Shown in pieces: positions 25,654 to 36,325 of a DNA stretch of 64,000 bases; position 1 is the first letter of the stretch, and each line of letters begins with the position of its first letter. The position numbers and the translations under genes are program-made. The notes beneath the pieces are model-generated. The model searched no databases and was not told the DNA's origin. It worked only from the letters and a program-made list of their open reading frames with translations. The DNA is from Aldehydirespirator sp965116665 (GTDB lineage Bacteria; Actinomycetota; Acidimicrobiia; Acidimicrobiales; Aldehydirespiratoraceae): NCBI GenBank assembly GCA_965116665.1, contig OZ220709.1, forward strand, positions 558,001 to 622,000, written 5' to 3'.

Positions 25654-26828
25654 CCGGCGAGCGCCTGCCCTACCTGTGCGACCGCCTGCAGGAATTCGGC
25701 GGCGCATCGGTGTTCGCGGAGATGTCGGCGCTGGCGGTTCGAACCGGCGCCATCAACCTGGGCCAAGGCTTCCCCGACACCAACGGGCCGGCTGCGGTCG
25801 CGCAGGCCGCCATCGAGGCCATCGGAGGCGACTACAACCAGTACCCGCCCGGGATCGGCTACCCCGTTCTGCGTCAGGCGGTGGCGGAGCACCAGAAGCG
25901 GTTCTGGGGCCTCGAGTTCGACCCCGACACCGAGGTGCTGGTCACCGCGGGCGCCACCGAGGCCATCACCGCCGCGATCCTGGCGCTGGCCGGGCCCGGC
26001 GACGAGGTCGTGACCTTCGAGCCCTACTTCGACATCTACCCGGCCGACATCTCCATGGCCGGCGCCGAGCGGCGGCTGGTTCAGCTGCGGCCGCCCGCCT
26101 ACACCTTCGATCCTGACGAACTGGCGGCCGCCTTCGGGCCCCGCACCAGGCTCCTGGTGCTCAACTCCCCCCACAACCCCACCGGCAAGGTGTTCAGTGT
26201 CGCCGAGCTTGACATCATCGCCCGGCTGTGCGTCGAGCACGACGTGATCGCGATCACCGACGAGGTGTATGAGCACCTGGTATTCGACCAGAACGCCCAT
26301 GTGCCCCTGGCCACCCGGCCACAGATGGCCGACCGCACCGTCACCATCTCCTCGGGCGGCAAGACCCTGTCGTTCACCGGCTGGAAGATCGGCTGGGTGT
26401 GCGCCCGCCCTGAGCTGGTCCGGGCGGTGCAGGCGGCCAAGCAGCTGCTCACCTACGTCAGCGGCGGACCGTTCCAGCCCGCGGTGGCCGTCGGGCTGGG
26501 CCTCGGCGACGAGTTCTTCGCCGGGCTGGCCGCCGACCTTCAGGCCCGGCGCGACCTGCTGTGTGCCGGCCTGTGCGCAGCCGGCTTCGAGCCCTCCGTG
26601 CCCCAGGGCACCTACTACATCACCGCCGACATCCGCCCTCTCGGCGCGTCAGACGGCCTCGAGTTCTGCCGGGCCCTGCCCGAGATGTGCGGGGTGGTGG
26701 CGGTGCCGGTCCAGGTGCTGTGCGACGACAAGGCCATGGGAGCGCCGTTCGTGCGCTTCGCGGCCTGCAAGCGTCCCGAGGTGCTCACCGAAGCGGTCGA
26801 ACGTCTCGCCGCCCTGGCCGACCGCTGA
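25650..26828 (+). CDS. Class I/II PLP-dependent aminotransferase (DapC-like)
   Basis: A 392-residue fold-type I aminotransferase. NSPHNPTGK is at 172-180, DEVYEHL at 204-210, the PLP-lysine K238 in SSGGKTLSFTGWKIGW and the substrate arginine in VRFAACK. The N-terminus (INLGQGFPDTNGP) matches the subgroup containing actinobacterial N-succinyldiaminopimelate aminotransferase and the YbdL methionine/kynurenine aminotransferases; the true amino donor cannot be separated by eye. The GTG start overlaps the thioredoxin gene stop. Confidence 0.85.
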   Translation: MTGERLPYLCDRLQEFGGASVFAEMSALAVRTGAINLGQGFPDTNGPAAVAQAAIEAIGGDYNQYPPGIGYPVLRQAVAEHQKRFWGLEFDPDTEVLVTAGATEAITAAILALAGPGDEVVTFEPYFDIYPADISMAGAERRLVQLRPPAYTFDPDELAAAFGPRTRLLVLNSPHNPTGKVFSVAELDIIARLCVEHDVIAITDEVYEHLVFDQNAHVPLATRPQMADRTVTISSGGKTLSFTGWKIGWVCARPELVRAVQAAKQLLTYVSGGPFQPAVAVGLGLGDEFFAGLAADLQARRDLLCAGLCAAGFEPSVPQGTYYITADIRPLGASDGLEFCRALPEMCGVVAVPVQVLCDDKAMGAPFVRFAACKRPEVLTEAVERLAALADR

Positions 26829-26835
26829 GCCGCCC

Positions 26836-28569
26836 CTAGCGGTCGGGGGCGAAGCGGTCCCGCAGGTCGCGCTTGAGGAACTTGCCGTTGGCGTTGCGGG
26901 GCAGGGGCTCGTCGAGGAACCAGACATGGCGGGGGTGCTTGAAGCGGGCCAGGCGACCCTCGAGGTGCGCGGCCAGGCCGGCCTCGCCCAGCTCGGCTCC
27001 GGGGACCAGCACCACCGCAGCCGCGACCTCCTCGCCGAGGCGCTCGTCGGGCACGCCGAACACGGCTGCCTCGGCGACTTCGTCCAGTTCGTAGATGGTT
27101 GCCTCCACCTCGGAGCAGTGGACGTTCTCGCCGCCGCGGATGACCACATCCTTGATGCGGTCCCTGATATGGATCCAGCCGTCGCCGTCGATCTCGGCCA
27201 CGTCTCCGGTGTGGAACCAGCCGTCGACTATGGCCTCGGCGGTGGCGTCGGGCCGGTTCAGGTATCCCTTCATCACGTTGGGGCCCCGCAGCAGCAGTTC
27301 ACCTCGCCCGCCAGGGCCGAGGGTCGAGCCATCGGTGTCGACGACCAGAGCCTCCATGCAGGGCACCAGCGGCCCCACCGACGACGGCCGAGCCAGGTAG
27401 AACTCGTTGCTGATGGCGGTGGCGACGCCGGCGGTCTCGGTCAGGCCGTAGCCGACGCCGGGGCGGCCCTCCGAGAGCCCTTCGTCGATCCGGCGCACGA
27501 GATCGGTGGGGATGGCTGCGCCGCCGCCGCCCATCGAGCGCAGCGACGACGTGTCGGTGCGCTCCCAATCGGGATGCTGCAGCATCTCCCGGGACATGCT
27601 GGGCACGCCGGTGAACACCGACACGCGCTCCGTCTCGATCAGCCTGAGCGCGGTGGCCGCGTCCCAGCGGTACATCAGCACGAGGCCGCCACCGGCGATC
27701 GTGACCGTGTGCATCACGCAGTTGCAGCCGGTCACATGGAACAGCGGCACCGGTAGCAGGGCGGTCACCTCCGGCGGTGCGGCGGGGGCGGGCTCGCCCT
27801 GGCCGGAGCGGGCCGCCCGCCGGGCCCGGGCCGCATCGCCGCAGGCGGTCATGAAGATCATGTTCATCAGGTTGTGCACGACCGCTCGGTGGGTCAGCTG
27901 GGCCCCCTTGGGAAAGCCGGTGGTGCCCGACGTGTAGAAGATCAGGGCGTCGTCGTCGGGATCGATGTCCGACTCCGGGAGAGCGTCAGGCGCGGTCGAG
28001 GGATCGGCGACCGACTCCCAGGGCCGCGCTCCGGGGGGCAGCTCGCCGCGGTGGCGGGTGACGATGAGCGGCACCTCGCCGCGGGTTGATCCCAGCCTCT
28101 CGAGCCGCTCGCCGTCGACGATCAGAACCACCGGCTCACAGTCCGCCAGCGCGAACTCCATCTCCGGTCTCGTCCACCAGGAGTTCAGGCCCACCACGGC
28201 AGCGCCGACGGAGATGGCCGCCCAGTGGGACAGCACCCACTCCGGGTAGTTCCGCATGCAGACCGCGACCCGGGTGCCCGGCCCGGCACCGTAGGCGGCC
28301 CGGAGATGGTGGGCCAGGGCCCGCACCCGGGCGTGAGCATCGGTGTAGCTGTAGCGCTCGTCGCCGTAGACGAGGTAGTCCTTGTCGCCGTGCGCGGCCG
28401 ACATCGCCCACACGGCCCCCATGTCCGGGATGGCGTTGTCGTACACCCGCACGGGCACGCCGTTGACCTCCTGGGTGGTCCAGCCGAACGGTGCGCCGGC
28501 GGTGGTCAGGGACGCGAGGGCCGCGTTGAAGTCGTCGACCAGCTCCGAGGGGGTCGGCTCAACCGTCAC
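26836..28569 (-). CDS. AMP-forming acyl-CoA synthetase
   Basis: A 577-residue ANL ligase. P-loop FYTSGTTGFPKGAQLTHRA, acyl-pocket GYGLTETAGVAT, hinge GDVAEIDGDGWIHIRDRIKD and the catalytic lysine in PRNANGKFLKRDL are intact. An Ala/Arg-rich insertion lies before the LLPVPLFHVTGC region. Chain-length specificity is not readable. The GTG start is supported by TAGGAT (28577-28582), 7 bases upstream, in the 47-base divergent gap shared with psuG. Confidence 0.86.
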   Translation of the reverse strand: MTVEPTPSELVDDFNAALASLTTAGAPFGWTTQEVNGVPVRVYDNAIPDMGAVWAMSAAHGDKDYLVYGDERYSYTDAHARVRALAHHLRAAYGAGPGTRVAVCMRNYPEWVLSHWAAISVGAAVVGLNSWWTRPEMEFALADCEPVVLIVDGERLERLGSTRGEVPLIVTRHRGELPPGARPWESVADPSTAPDALPESDIDPDDDALIFYTSGTTGFPKGAQLTHRAVVHNLMNMIFMTACGDAARARRAARSGQGEPAPAAPPEVTALLPVPLFHVTGCNCVMHTVTIAGGGLVLMYRWDAATALRLIETERVSVFTGVPSMSREMLQHPDWERTDTSSLRSMGGGGAAIPTDLVRRIDEGLSEGRPGVGYGLTETAGVATAISNEFYLARPSSVGPLVPCMEALVVDTDGSTLGPGGRGELLLRGPNVMKGYLNRPDATAEAIVDGWFHTGDVAEIDGDGWIHIRDRIKDVVIRGGENVHCSEVEATIYELDEVAEAAVFGVPDERLGEEVAAAVVLVPGAELGEAGLAAHLEGRLARFKHPRHVWFLDEPLPRNANGKFLKRDLRDRFAPDR

Positions 28570-28576
28570 GATCGCG

Positions 28577-28610
28577 ATCCTAGGTCCGCAGTCCCGGCGT
28601 GCCCTACCCT
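28577..28610. promoter_or_regulatory. Divergent leaderless promoters, CoA ligase and psuG
   Basis: On the minus strand TAGGAT (28577-28582) is 7 bases before the ligase GTG at 28569. On the plus strand TACCCT (28605-28610) is 6 bases before the psuG GTG at 28617. Both fit TANNNT, so the two genes appear to fire back-to-back from a 47-base gap with leaderless transcripts. Confidence 0.45.
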
Positions 28611-28616
28611 CACAGC

Positions 28617-29555
28617 GTGGTCGAGGCGCTGAACGTTGGTCCCGAGGTGGGCGACGCGTTGGCGTCAGGAACTCCCGTCGTGGCGCTGGAGTCGACGATC
28701 TTCTCGGAGCTGGGCCTGCCCGAGCCCGCGAACCGCCAGTGCTTCCGGCGGGTGCAGGCTGCTGTGCGGTCCTCCGGTGCGGTGCCGGCCCTTTGCGGCG
28801 TGCTCGACGGCAAGGCGATCGTCGGCGCGAACTTCGCTCAAGCAGAGCGGTTGTTCGACGGCTCCATCAAGGTCGGGGCCCGCGACCTCGGCCCGGCGGT
28901 GGCCGGCGGCCTCGCAGTCGGCGTGACCACGGTGTCGGCCACGGTGACGCTGGCTGCCACGGCCGGCGTCGAGGTCTTCGCCACCGGCGGCATCGGCGGG
29001 GTCCACCGGGGCGCCGATCTCAGCGGCGACGTCAGCGCCGACCTCGAGGCCATGGCCAGCCACCGGGTGGTGGTGGTCTCGTCGGGGGTCAAGGCCTTCC
29101 TGGACGTGCCGCTCACCTTCGAGCGCCTCGAGACCCTCGGCGTGGCCGTGCTGGGCTGGCGCACCGACCGCTTCCCGGCGTTCTACGTGCGCGACGGCGG
29201 GCCGGAGCTGTCGAGCATCGTGCGTGACGGCCGCGAGGTCGCGGCCGCGTTCCGAGCCGCGGCCACCCTCGGGCACCCGGCCGGGATCCTGGTAGCCAAC
29301 CCGATCCCGGCCGACGCCGAGCTCGACCGGGACGCGGTAGCTGATGCCGTGGCCGACGCCGAGGCCGGGGCCCGCCGCGACGGTATTTCGGGCGGCGACA
29401 TCACACCGGCCGTCCTGGCCGCTCTGACCGACTCCACCGCCGGCGCAGTGGTGCCGGCCAACATCGCTCTGGCCGAGTCCAACGCGGCGGTGGCGGCCGA
29501 GATCGCGGTCGCTCTGGCCCAGCACCCCTCGGACGGGCAGGGATCCACCCCGTGA
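28617..29555 (+). CDS. psuG: Pseudouridine-5'-phosphate glycosidase
   Basis: A 312-residue PsuG/YeiN-family enzyme, which splits pseudouridine 5'-phosphate into uracil and ribose 5-phosphate. Family stretches ALESTIFSELGLPEPANRQ, KVGARDLGPAVAGG, GIGGVHRGA (catalytic-site region) and GILVANPIPADAEL are present. No PsuK kinase lies beside it; the usual neighbour is replaced by a P450 gene overlapping by four bases (GTGA). The GTG at 28617 is preferred over one at 28599 because TACCCT precedes it by 6 bases. Confidence 0.9.
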   Translation: MVEALNVGPEVGDALASGTPVVALESTIFSELGLPEPANRQCFRRVQAAVRSSGAVPALCGVLDGKAIVGANFAQAERLFDGSIKVGARDLGPAVAGGLAVGVTTVSATVTLAATAGVEVFATGGIGGVHRGADLSGDVSADLEAMASHRVVVVSSGVKAFLDVPLTFERLETLGVAVLGWRTDRFPAFYVRDGGPELSSIVRDGREVAAAFRAAATLGHPAGILVANPIPADAELDRDAVADAVADAEAGARRDGISGGDITPAVLAALTDSTAGAVVPANIALAESNAAVAAEIAVALAQHPSDGQGSTP

Positions 29556-30757
29556 GCGACGAGCTGCTGTTCCGAATCGTCACCGACCCCGAGGTGATCG
29601 CCGATCCCTACCCGCTGCTGCGGGAGCTGCGGGAGACGGCGCCGGTGCACCAGACAGGGTTCTCGGACTTCTGGATACTGACCCGCTTCGCGGACTGCCG
29701 GGCCGCGCTGCGCGACCAGCGGCTGGGCAGTCCCGAGCCCGGCGAGCAGGCGCCGTCGCTGCTGGCTTCCACCCGCCAGCGCCGGCCCGACGGGACCCGG
29801 TCGCTGCTGTTCCTCAACCCGCCGGACCACACCCGCATCCGCTCTCTGGTGAGCCGGGCGTTCACGCCCCGCCGGGTCGAGCACATGCGCCCGGCGGTCC
29901 GGGCCATGACCGAGGAGCTGCTCGACGCCGTCGCGGAGGCGGGGGAGTGCGACCTGATCGACGCGCTCGCCTTCCCGCTGCCCGCCAACGTCATCAGCGA
30001 GCTGGTCGGGGTTCCGGTCGCGGACCGCGACTGGCTCCGGCCCCTGGTCTCCGACCTGGCCGCCACGCTCGAGCCGACCCGCCAGCCCGGGGAGGTGGAG
30101 CGGGCCGAGGCCGCGTCGCTGAAGGTGAACGAGTACTTGAACGATCTGATCGACCGTCGCCGGGCGGAGCCGGCCGACGACCTGCTGTCGGGGCTGATCG
30201 CGGCCAGCGACGGCGAGGACCGCCTCACCCAGCCGGAGGTGGCCGTCACGGTGTCGCTCATCTACGCGGCCGGTTTCGAGACGACCATGAACCTCATCGG
30301 CAACATGGTCCACGCGTTGATGCGCCATCCCGACCAGCTGGACCGGCTGCGGGCCGACCGCTCGCTGGTGCCCTCCGCGGTGGACGAGGTCCTTCGCTTC
30401 GAGCCGCCGGTGCAGATCGACGGCCGCTACGCCCGGGCCGACATCGAGATCGCCGGCCACCTCATCCCGCAGGGTCACGGGGTGCTGACGCTGCTGGGCG
30501 CGGCCAACCGCGATCCGGCTGCGGTGCAGGACCCGGACCGCTTCGACGTCGGGCGCTCCGAGGTGCCGATGCTGTCGTTCGGCTCGGGCATCCACTACTG
30601 CCTGGGGGCGGCGCTGGCCCGCCTGGAGGGCCAGGTGGTGCTCGAGGCGCTGCTGGACCGCTTCGGGACGTGGACGCCCCTGGACGACAACCCTCCCTGG
30701 AAGCCCAGGCTCACCCTCAGGGGCCTGGCCAGCCTCCCGGTCGGCTTCTCGGCCTAG
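29552..30757 (+). CDS. Cytochrome P450
   Basis: A 401-residue soluble bacterial P450. The I-helix oxygen-binding motif is YAAGFETTMN, the K-helix ExxR is in VDEVLRFEPP, and the heme loop is FGSGIHYCLGAALAR with the thiolate ligand at Cys350. Length and the F-F-L-N-P-P-D-H-T-R region fit actinobacterial CYP107/CYP125-like class I enzymes needing separate ferredoxin partners, which are not in the window. Substrate unknown. Translationally coupled to psuG. Confidence 0.92.
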   Translation: MSDELLFRIVTDPEVIADPYPLLRELRETAPVHQTGFSDFWILTRFADCRAALRDQRLGSPEPGEQAPSLLASTRQRRPDGTRSLLFLNPPDHTRIRSLVSRAFTPRRVEHMRPAVRAMTEELLDAVAEAGECDLIDALAFPLPANVISELVGVPVADRDWLRPLVSDLAATLEPTRQPGEVERAEAASLKVNEYLNDLIDRRRAEPADDLLSGLIAASDGEDRLTQPEVAVTVSLIYAAGFETTMNLIGNMVHALMRHPDQLDRLRADRSLVPSAVDEVLRFEPPVQIDGRYARADIEIAGHLIPQGHGVLTLLGAANRDPAAVQDPDRFDVGRSEVPMLSFGSGIHYCLGAALARLEGQVVLEALLDRFGTWTPLDDNPPWKPRLTLRGLASLPVGFSA

Positions 30758-30761
30758 TGGG

Positions 30762-31592
30762 CTAGTAGCCCTTCCATTCGGGGGGCCGGCGCTCCTGGAA
30801 GGCGGCCACCCCCTCGGCGGCGTCCTCGGTGGCCGTGTTGAGTTCCACGGCCACGGCCTCGTCGTGGGCCATGGCGGTCCGGTCGGCGTCGAGGCTGCGG
30901 TTGACCAGCCACTTGGTGAGGGCGAACGAGCGGCTGGGGCCGCCGGCCAGGCGCTCGGCCCACTCGGCCGCCGCCGCCGCAACGTCGTCGTGGGGAACGA
31001 CCCGGTTCACCAGGCCGTAGGTGTGGGCCCGCTCCGCGGTGAGGTCCTCGGCTAGCAGGAACAGCTCCATGGTGCGGCGCACGCCGATGATTCGGGGGAG
31101 CAGCCACGCGCCCAGCGCATCGGGCACCAGGCCGCGGCGGGCGAACACCTCCACGAACTTGGCCCCGTCGCCGGCGATCACCAGGTCGCAGGCGAGGGCC
31201 AGGTGGGCGCCCATCCCGGCCGCGGTGCCGTTGACGGCTGCAATCACCGGCACGTCGCAGTCGAGCAGGGCCGCGAACAGCGAGTGCTGGCCGTCGAGCA
31301 TCATCCGGCGGGCGTCGCCCACGACCCGGTCGGGCACCCCGGTCGAGCGGTCGGGATCGCCGTATGGGTGGCGCAGGTCGGCGCCGGTGCAGAAGAAACG
31401 GTCTCCGGCGCCGGTGATCACCGCGCAACGGCCCCGGTGGCTGGTGTTCAGCCCGTTGAGGATGTCGCGGACCCGGTCCCGGCATGGCGGGTTCAATGCG
31501 TTGGCGGCCTCGGGCCGGTCGATGGTGATCCACGCCACCTGACCGCGGTAGTCGAGATGGACCTGCTCCTCGATGGGACGCTCATCGGCCAC
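30762..31592 (-). CDS. Enoyl-CoA hydratase/isomerase family protein
   Basis: A 276-residue crotonase-fold protein. The oxyanion-hole segments are CAVITGAGDRFFCTGADLRH and VNGTAAGMGAHLALACDLVIAG. The catalytic glutamate pair is not obvious: the usual PE.G segment reads FARRGLVPDALGAWLLP, with aspartate at the second acidic position, so it may be a hydratase variant, an isomerase or another crotonase activity. GTG start, with TAGTTT (31599-31604) 6 bases upstream; divergent from a CoA ligase gene. Confidence 0.83.
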   Translation of the reverse strand: MADERPIEEQVHLDYRGQVAWITIDRPEAANALNPPCRDRVRDILNGLNTSHRGRCAVITGAGDRFFCTGADLRHPYGDPDRSTGVPDRVVGDARRMMLDGQHSLFAALLDCDVPVIAAVNGTAAGMGAHLALACDLVIAGDGAKFVEVFARRGLVPDALGAWLLPRIIGVRRTMELFLLAEDLTAERAHTYGLVNRVVPHDDVAAAAAEWAERLAGGPSRSFALTKWLVNRSLDADRTAMAHDEAVAVELNTATEDAAEGVAAFQERRPPEWKGY

Positions 31593-31598
31593 TCCGAC

Positions 31599-31604
31599 AA
31601 ACTA
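31599..31604 (-). promoter_or_regulatory. Putative -10 of the crotonase gene
   Basis: TAGTTT on the minus strand, 6 bases before the GTG at 31592; a leaderless start is predicted. Confidence 0.4.
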
Positions 31605-31638
31605 CCCGGCCCGCGGGTCGCCCGAACCGGAGAGCAGC

Positions 31639-31689
31639 GGGTCTGTGTGCGGGTTTCCGGGCTGGAGCCGGGTTTGTGCACACAGACCC
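31639..31689. repeat. Perfect 12-base inverted repeat in a divergent intergenic region
   Basis: GGGTCTGTGTGC (31639-31650) is exactly complementary to GCACACAGACCC (31678-31689), with a 27-base centre that contains two GGGTTT copies and a smaller GGCT/AGCC stem. It lies midway between the divergent crotonase and CoA ligase genes, so it could be a split operator or a cruciform/hairpin rather than a terminator for either. Confidence 0.65.
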
Positions 31690-31759
31690 GTGCGGACGCC
31701 GTGACGGGGCCGACGCCGGTCGGGACGCGCCGCCGGGCGCGGCTGGCAGACTTCTGGCC

Positions 31760-33328
31760 ATGGCAGACACCGACGCTGTGGGGCTGTGGGCCATCGCCGA
31801 GGCCGACCCCGACTTCCCGGCCGTGATCGACGCCGAGCACAACCGGCTGACCTATGCCGAGCTGGCCGCGCTCACCAACCGGATCTCCAAGGGCCTGCGG
31901 GCCGCCGGGCTCGGCCGGGGCGACCAGGTGACCACCGTGCTGCCGAACTGCTTCGAGCAGCTCGCCGTGTGCCTGGCCGCCTACCAGAGCGGGCTGTACG
32001 TGACCGCCGTCAACTGGCACTTCGTCGGCGCGGAGATCAACTACATCGTCAACGACGCCGAGACCAGGGCGTTCATCGTGCACGAGCGCTTCGCTGTCGA
32101 GGCCCGCAAGGCCCTCGACAACTGCGTCACGCCCGAGGCCAACCGGTTCTGCGTGGGCGGATCGGTCGAGGGATTCAGGCCCTTCGACGAGCTCATCGCC
32201 GACCAGAGCGAACAACGGCCCGACCCCGAGCATCTGGCCACCGGCTCGTTCATGTTCTACACCTCAGGCACCACAGGACGGCCCAAGGGAGTGCGGCGGG
32301 CCCTCGACCCCCGGCCGCCCGACGAGGCTGCATCGACCGCGGGCATGCTGCTGATGCTCTTCGGGTCCAAGGCCCACGACGGCAACGTGCAGATCACCCA
32401 GGCGCCGCTGTACCACACCGCGGTCAACAACTGGACGACGATGTCGCTGCATCTGGGCCACACCGTGGTGCTGATGGACCGCTGGACCGCAGAGGGCGCC
32501 CTCGAGCGCATCGAGCGCTACCGGGTGACCAGCTCGCACATGGTGCCCACCATGTTCAACCGGCTGCTGCAGCTGCCCGACGAGGTGCGGGCCCGCTACG
32601 ACGTGTCGTCGCTGCGGGCCATGGTGCACGCCGCCGCGCCCTGCCCGGTGGAGACCAAGCGGCGCATGATCGAGTGGTGGGGCGACTCCATCTGGGAGTA
32701 CTACGCGGCCACCGAGGGCGGCGGCACGTCGGTCTCGGCCGCCGAGTGGCTCCAGCGGCCCGGCACGGTCGGGAAGGCCTGGCCCGGCTGCGAGGTGATC
32801 GTGGTCGATTCCGACGGCAACGACATGCCGCCGGGGGAGTCGGGCACGGTGTACATGAAGATGCCGGGGACGGTGTTCGAGTACAAGGGCGATGAGGCCA
32901 AGACCGCGGCCAGCCGGCTGCGGGGCTTCTTCACCGTGGGCGACGTCGGATACCTGGACTCCGGCGGCTACCTGTTCCTCAACGACCGGGCCAACGACAT
33001 GATCATCGTCGGCGGGGTGAACATCTATCCCGCGGAGATCGAGGGCGAGTTGGTGCAGCATCCCGCGGTCGGCGACGCCGCCGTGTTCGGTGTGCCCAAC
33101 CCCGACACCGGTGAGGAGATCAAGGCGGTGGTCGAGCCGCGCCAGGGCTGGGAGCCCGGCGTCGAGACCACCGAGGCCATCCTGGAGTGGCTGCGGGAGC
33201 GCATGGGGCGCCAGAAGCTGCCCCGCTCCGTCGACTACATCGACGAGATGCCCCGGGATCCCAACGGCAAGCTCTACAAGCGAAAGCTCCGCGACCCCTA
33301 CTGGGCCGGCCACGACCGGGCCATCTGA
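31760..33328 (+). CDS. AMP-forming acyl-CoA synthetase (FadD-like)
   Basis: A 522-residue ANL ligase: P-loop FYTSGTTGRPKGVRRALD, acyl-pocket EYYAATEGGGT (a distinctive EGGG in place of the usual TE-SG), hinge GDVGYLDSGGYLFLNDRAND and catalytic lysine in PRDPNGKLYKRKL. It resembles actinobacterial FadD enzymes of fatty-acid or steroid side-chain catabolism. The ATG of MADTDAV is used; CAGACT lies 7 bases upstream. A long in-frame extension through the inverted repeat is unlikely to be translated. Confidence 0.86.
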   Translation: MADTDAVGLWAIAEADPDFPAVIDAEHNRLTYAELAALTNRISKGLRAAGLGRGDQVTTVLPNCFEQLAVCLAAYQSGLYVTAVNWHFVGAEINYIVNDAETRAFIVHERFAVEARKALDNCVTPEANRFCVGGSVEGFRPFDELIADQSEQRPDPEHLATGSFMFYTSGTTGRPKGVRRALDPRPPDEAASTAGMLLMLFGSKAHDGNVQITQAPLYHTAVNNWTTMSLHLGHTVVLMDRWTAEGALERIERYRVTSSHMVPTMFNRLLQLPDEVRARYDVSSLRAMVHAAAPCPVETKRRMIEWWGDSIWEYYAATEGGGTSVSAAEWLQRPGTVGKAWPGCEVIVVDSDGNDMPPGESGTVYMKMPGTVFEYKGDEAKTAASRLRGFFTVGDVGYLDSGGYLFLNDRANDMIIVGGVNIYPAEIEGELVQHPAVGDAAVFGVPNPDTGEEIKAVVEPRQGWEPGVETTEAILEWLRERMGRQKLPRSVDYIDEMPRDPNGKLYKRKLRDPYWAGHDRAI

Positions 33329-33393
33329 ACCCTGCGCCGGGCCGGTCGGCGGCGGTCGCGGCGCCCGAGGGTCCGGTCGGGCCGTCAGGGCGT

Positions 33394-33399
33394 GATACT
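33394..33399 (+). promoter_or_regulatory. Putative -10 of the PLP-enzyme operon
   Basis: GATACT, 6 bases before the ATG at 33406. The same hexamer at the same distance precedes the HNH gene at 54330, where a perfect -35 is also present. Confidence 0.38.
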
Positions 33400-33405
33400 T
33401 GTCTC

Positions 33406-34959
<1,554 letters not shown>

Positions 34960-34975
34960 GGAGCGGGGGAAGGTC

Positions 34976-36322
34976 GTGGCGTCGACGTTCGAGGCGTACG
35001 CCGAGCGGCTCGAAGCCGGCGTCGGTGCCGCCGACCGGGACCGGCTACCGGCCGTGATCGGCGCGCTCGACGCGGCCGTGGCCGGCGTCGAGGGCCACGG
35101 CTTCGAGCCCACTCCCTTCGCTCCGGTGCCCGCCCTGGCCACCGCGGCCGGGATCGGCGACGCCGAACTGTGGGTCAAGGACGAGACCGGCAACGTGTCG
35201 GGCTCGCACAAGGCCCGCCACCTGTTCGGTGTCGCGCTGGACCACCGGCTCGCCGGGGCGTCCGAAGGCCCGGGCGGCGCGGCGCCCTACGCCATCGCCA
35301 GCTGCGGCAACGCGGCGCTGGCCGCCGCGGTGGTCGCCCGGGCCGTCGGCCGGCGGTTGCACGTGTTCGTGCCGACCTGGGCCAACGAGGCGGTCGTGGC
35401 CCGCATCACCGAGCTCGGCGGCCGGGTGGTGCGCTGCGAGCGCGAGCCGGGCGTGCCCGGCGATCCGGCCCACCACGCCATGCTGGCCGCCATCGAGGCC
35501 GGAGCGGTGCCGTTCTCGTGCCAGGGGACCGAGACCCCGGCCACCATCGACGGTGGGCGGACGCTGGCCTGGGAGATGGTCGACGCGCTCGCCGGGCACG
35601 ACGGCGGCCGGCCCGCTCGTCTCGACCGCTTGTTCGTGCAGGTCGGCGGGGGCGCGCTGGCCACCGCAGTGGTGACCGGCCTGGCCGATGCGGCCGCGCG
35701 GGGGGATCTGGCTCGCCCGCCCAGGGTCCACGCGGTGCAGCCCGAGGGCAACCATCCCCTGGTGCGGGCCTGGGACACGCTGGCGCTCGAGCTGCGCACC
35801 CAGCAGCGATCCGGCGGGCGCGACCGGGACTATTTCATGGACCGGATCGTCGCCGCGCAAGCGGCCCCTCACGGCACCATGGACAACCGGTTGCGGGCCC
35901 AAATCGCCGGGGAGATGGCTCCCATGAGCGGCGACCGGCTGCGGGAGTCGATGGGTCGGCTGCGCTACGATCCCGATCGCTACATGCGGGCCTGGGAGCA
36001 GGAACCGGTGTCTTACGCGTCTGGGATCCTCGACGACATCACCTACGACTGGATCGACATCGTCGAGGGAATGCTGGCGTCGGGGGGATGGCCGCTCGTC
36101 GCCTCCGAGGACGACTTCCGGCGAGCCCATCGCCTCGCCCACGAGCACACCAGCATCGACGTGTGTCCCACGGGCGCGTCGGGCCTCGGCGGCCTGCTGG
36201 CCCTGACGGCGTCGAGCGACGGCCCGCAGACTGCGGGCGTGTCGCCCGGTGAGCGGGTGGCGGTGCTGTTCACCGGACGGATGCGACCCGGCGACCCCGA
36301 TCCGCTCGTCGCGGGGTCCTAG
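34976..36322 (+). CDS. Fold-type II PLP-dependent enzyme, threonine synthase/dehydratase-like
   Basis: A 448-residue protein. The lysine loop is VKDETGNVSGSHKARHL, substrate loop SCGNAALAAAVVARA, phosphate-binding loop VQVGGGALATAV, and a serine-containing PTGASGLGGLLAL closes the site. These are threonine-synthase/dehydratase features, but no thrB or hom is present. The GTG start has a strong GGGGGAAGG Shine-Dalgarno and lies 16 bases after the first PLP enzyme. The two enzymes may act in sequence on one substrate. Confidence 0.78.
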   Translation: MASTFEAYAERLEAGVGAADRDRLPAVIGALDAAVAGVEGHGFEPTPFAPVPALATAAGIGDAELWVKDETGNVSGSHKARHLFGVALDHRLAGASEGPGGAAPYAIASCGNAALAAAVVARAVGRRLHVFVPTWANEAVVARITELGGRVVRCEREPGVPGDPAHHAMLAAIEAGAVPFSCQGTETPATIDGGRTLAWEMVDALAGHDGGRPARLDRLFVQVGGGALATAVVTGLADAAARGDLARPPRVHAVQPEGNHPLVRAWDTLALELRTQQRSGGRDRDYFMDRIVAAQAAPHGTMDNRLRAQIAGEMAPMSGDRLRESMGRLRYDPDRYMRAWEQEPVSYASGILDDITYDWIDIVEGMLASGGWPLVASEDDFRRAHRLAHEHTSIDVCPTGASGLGGLLALTASSDGPQTAGVSPGERVAVLFTGRMRPGDPDPLVAGS

Positions 36323-36325
36323 CCG

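Noticed and set aside
26836..33328. CoA ligases, P450 and crotonase considered as a natural-product gene cluster
   Set aside because: No polyketide, peptide or terpene core enzyme is present, and the genes face different directions with separate promoters.
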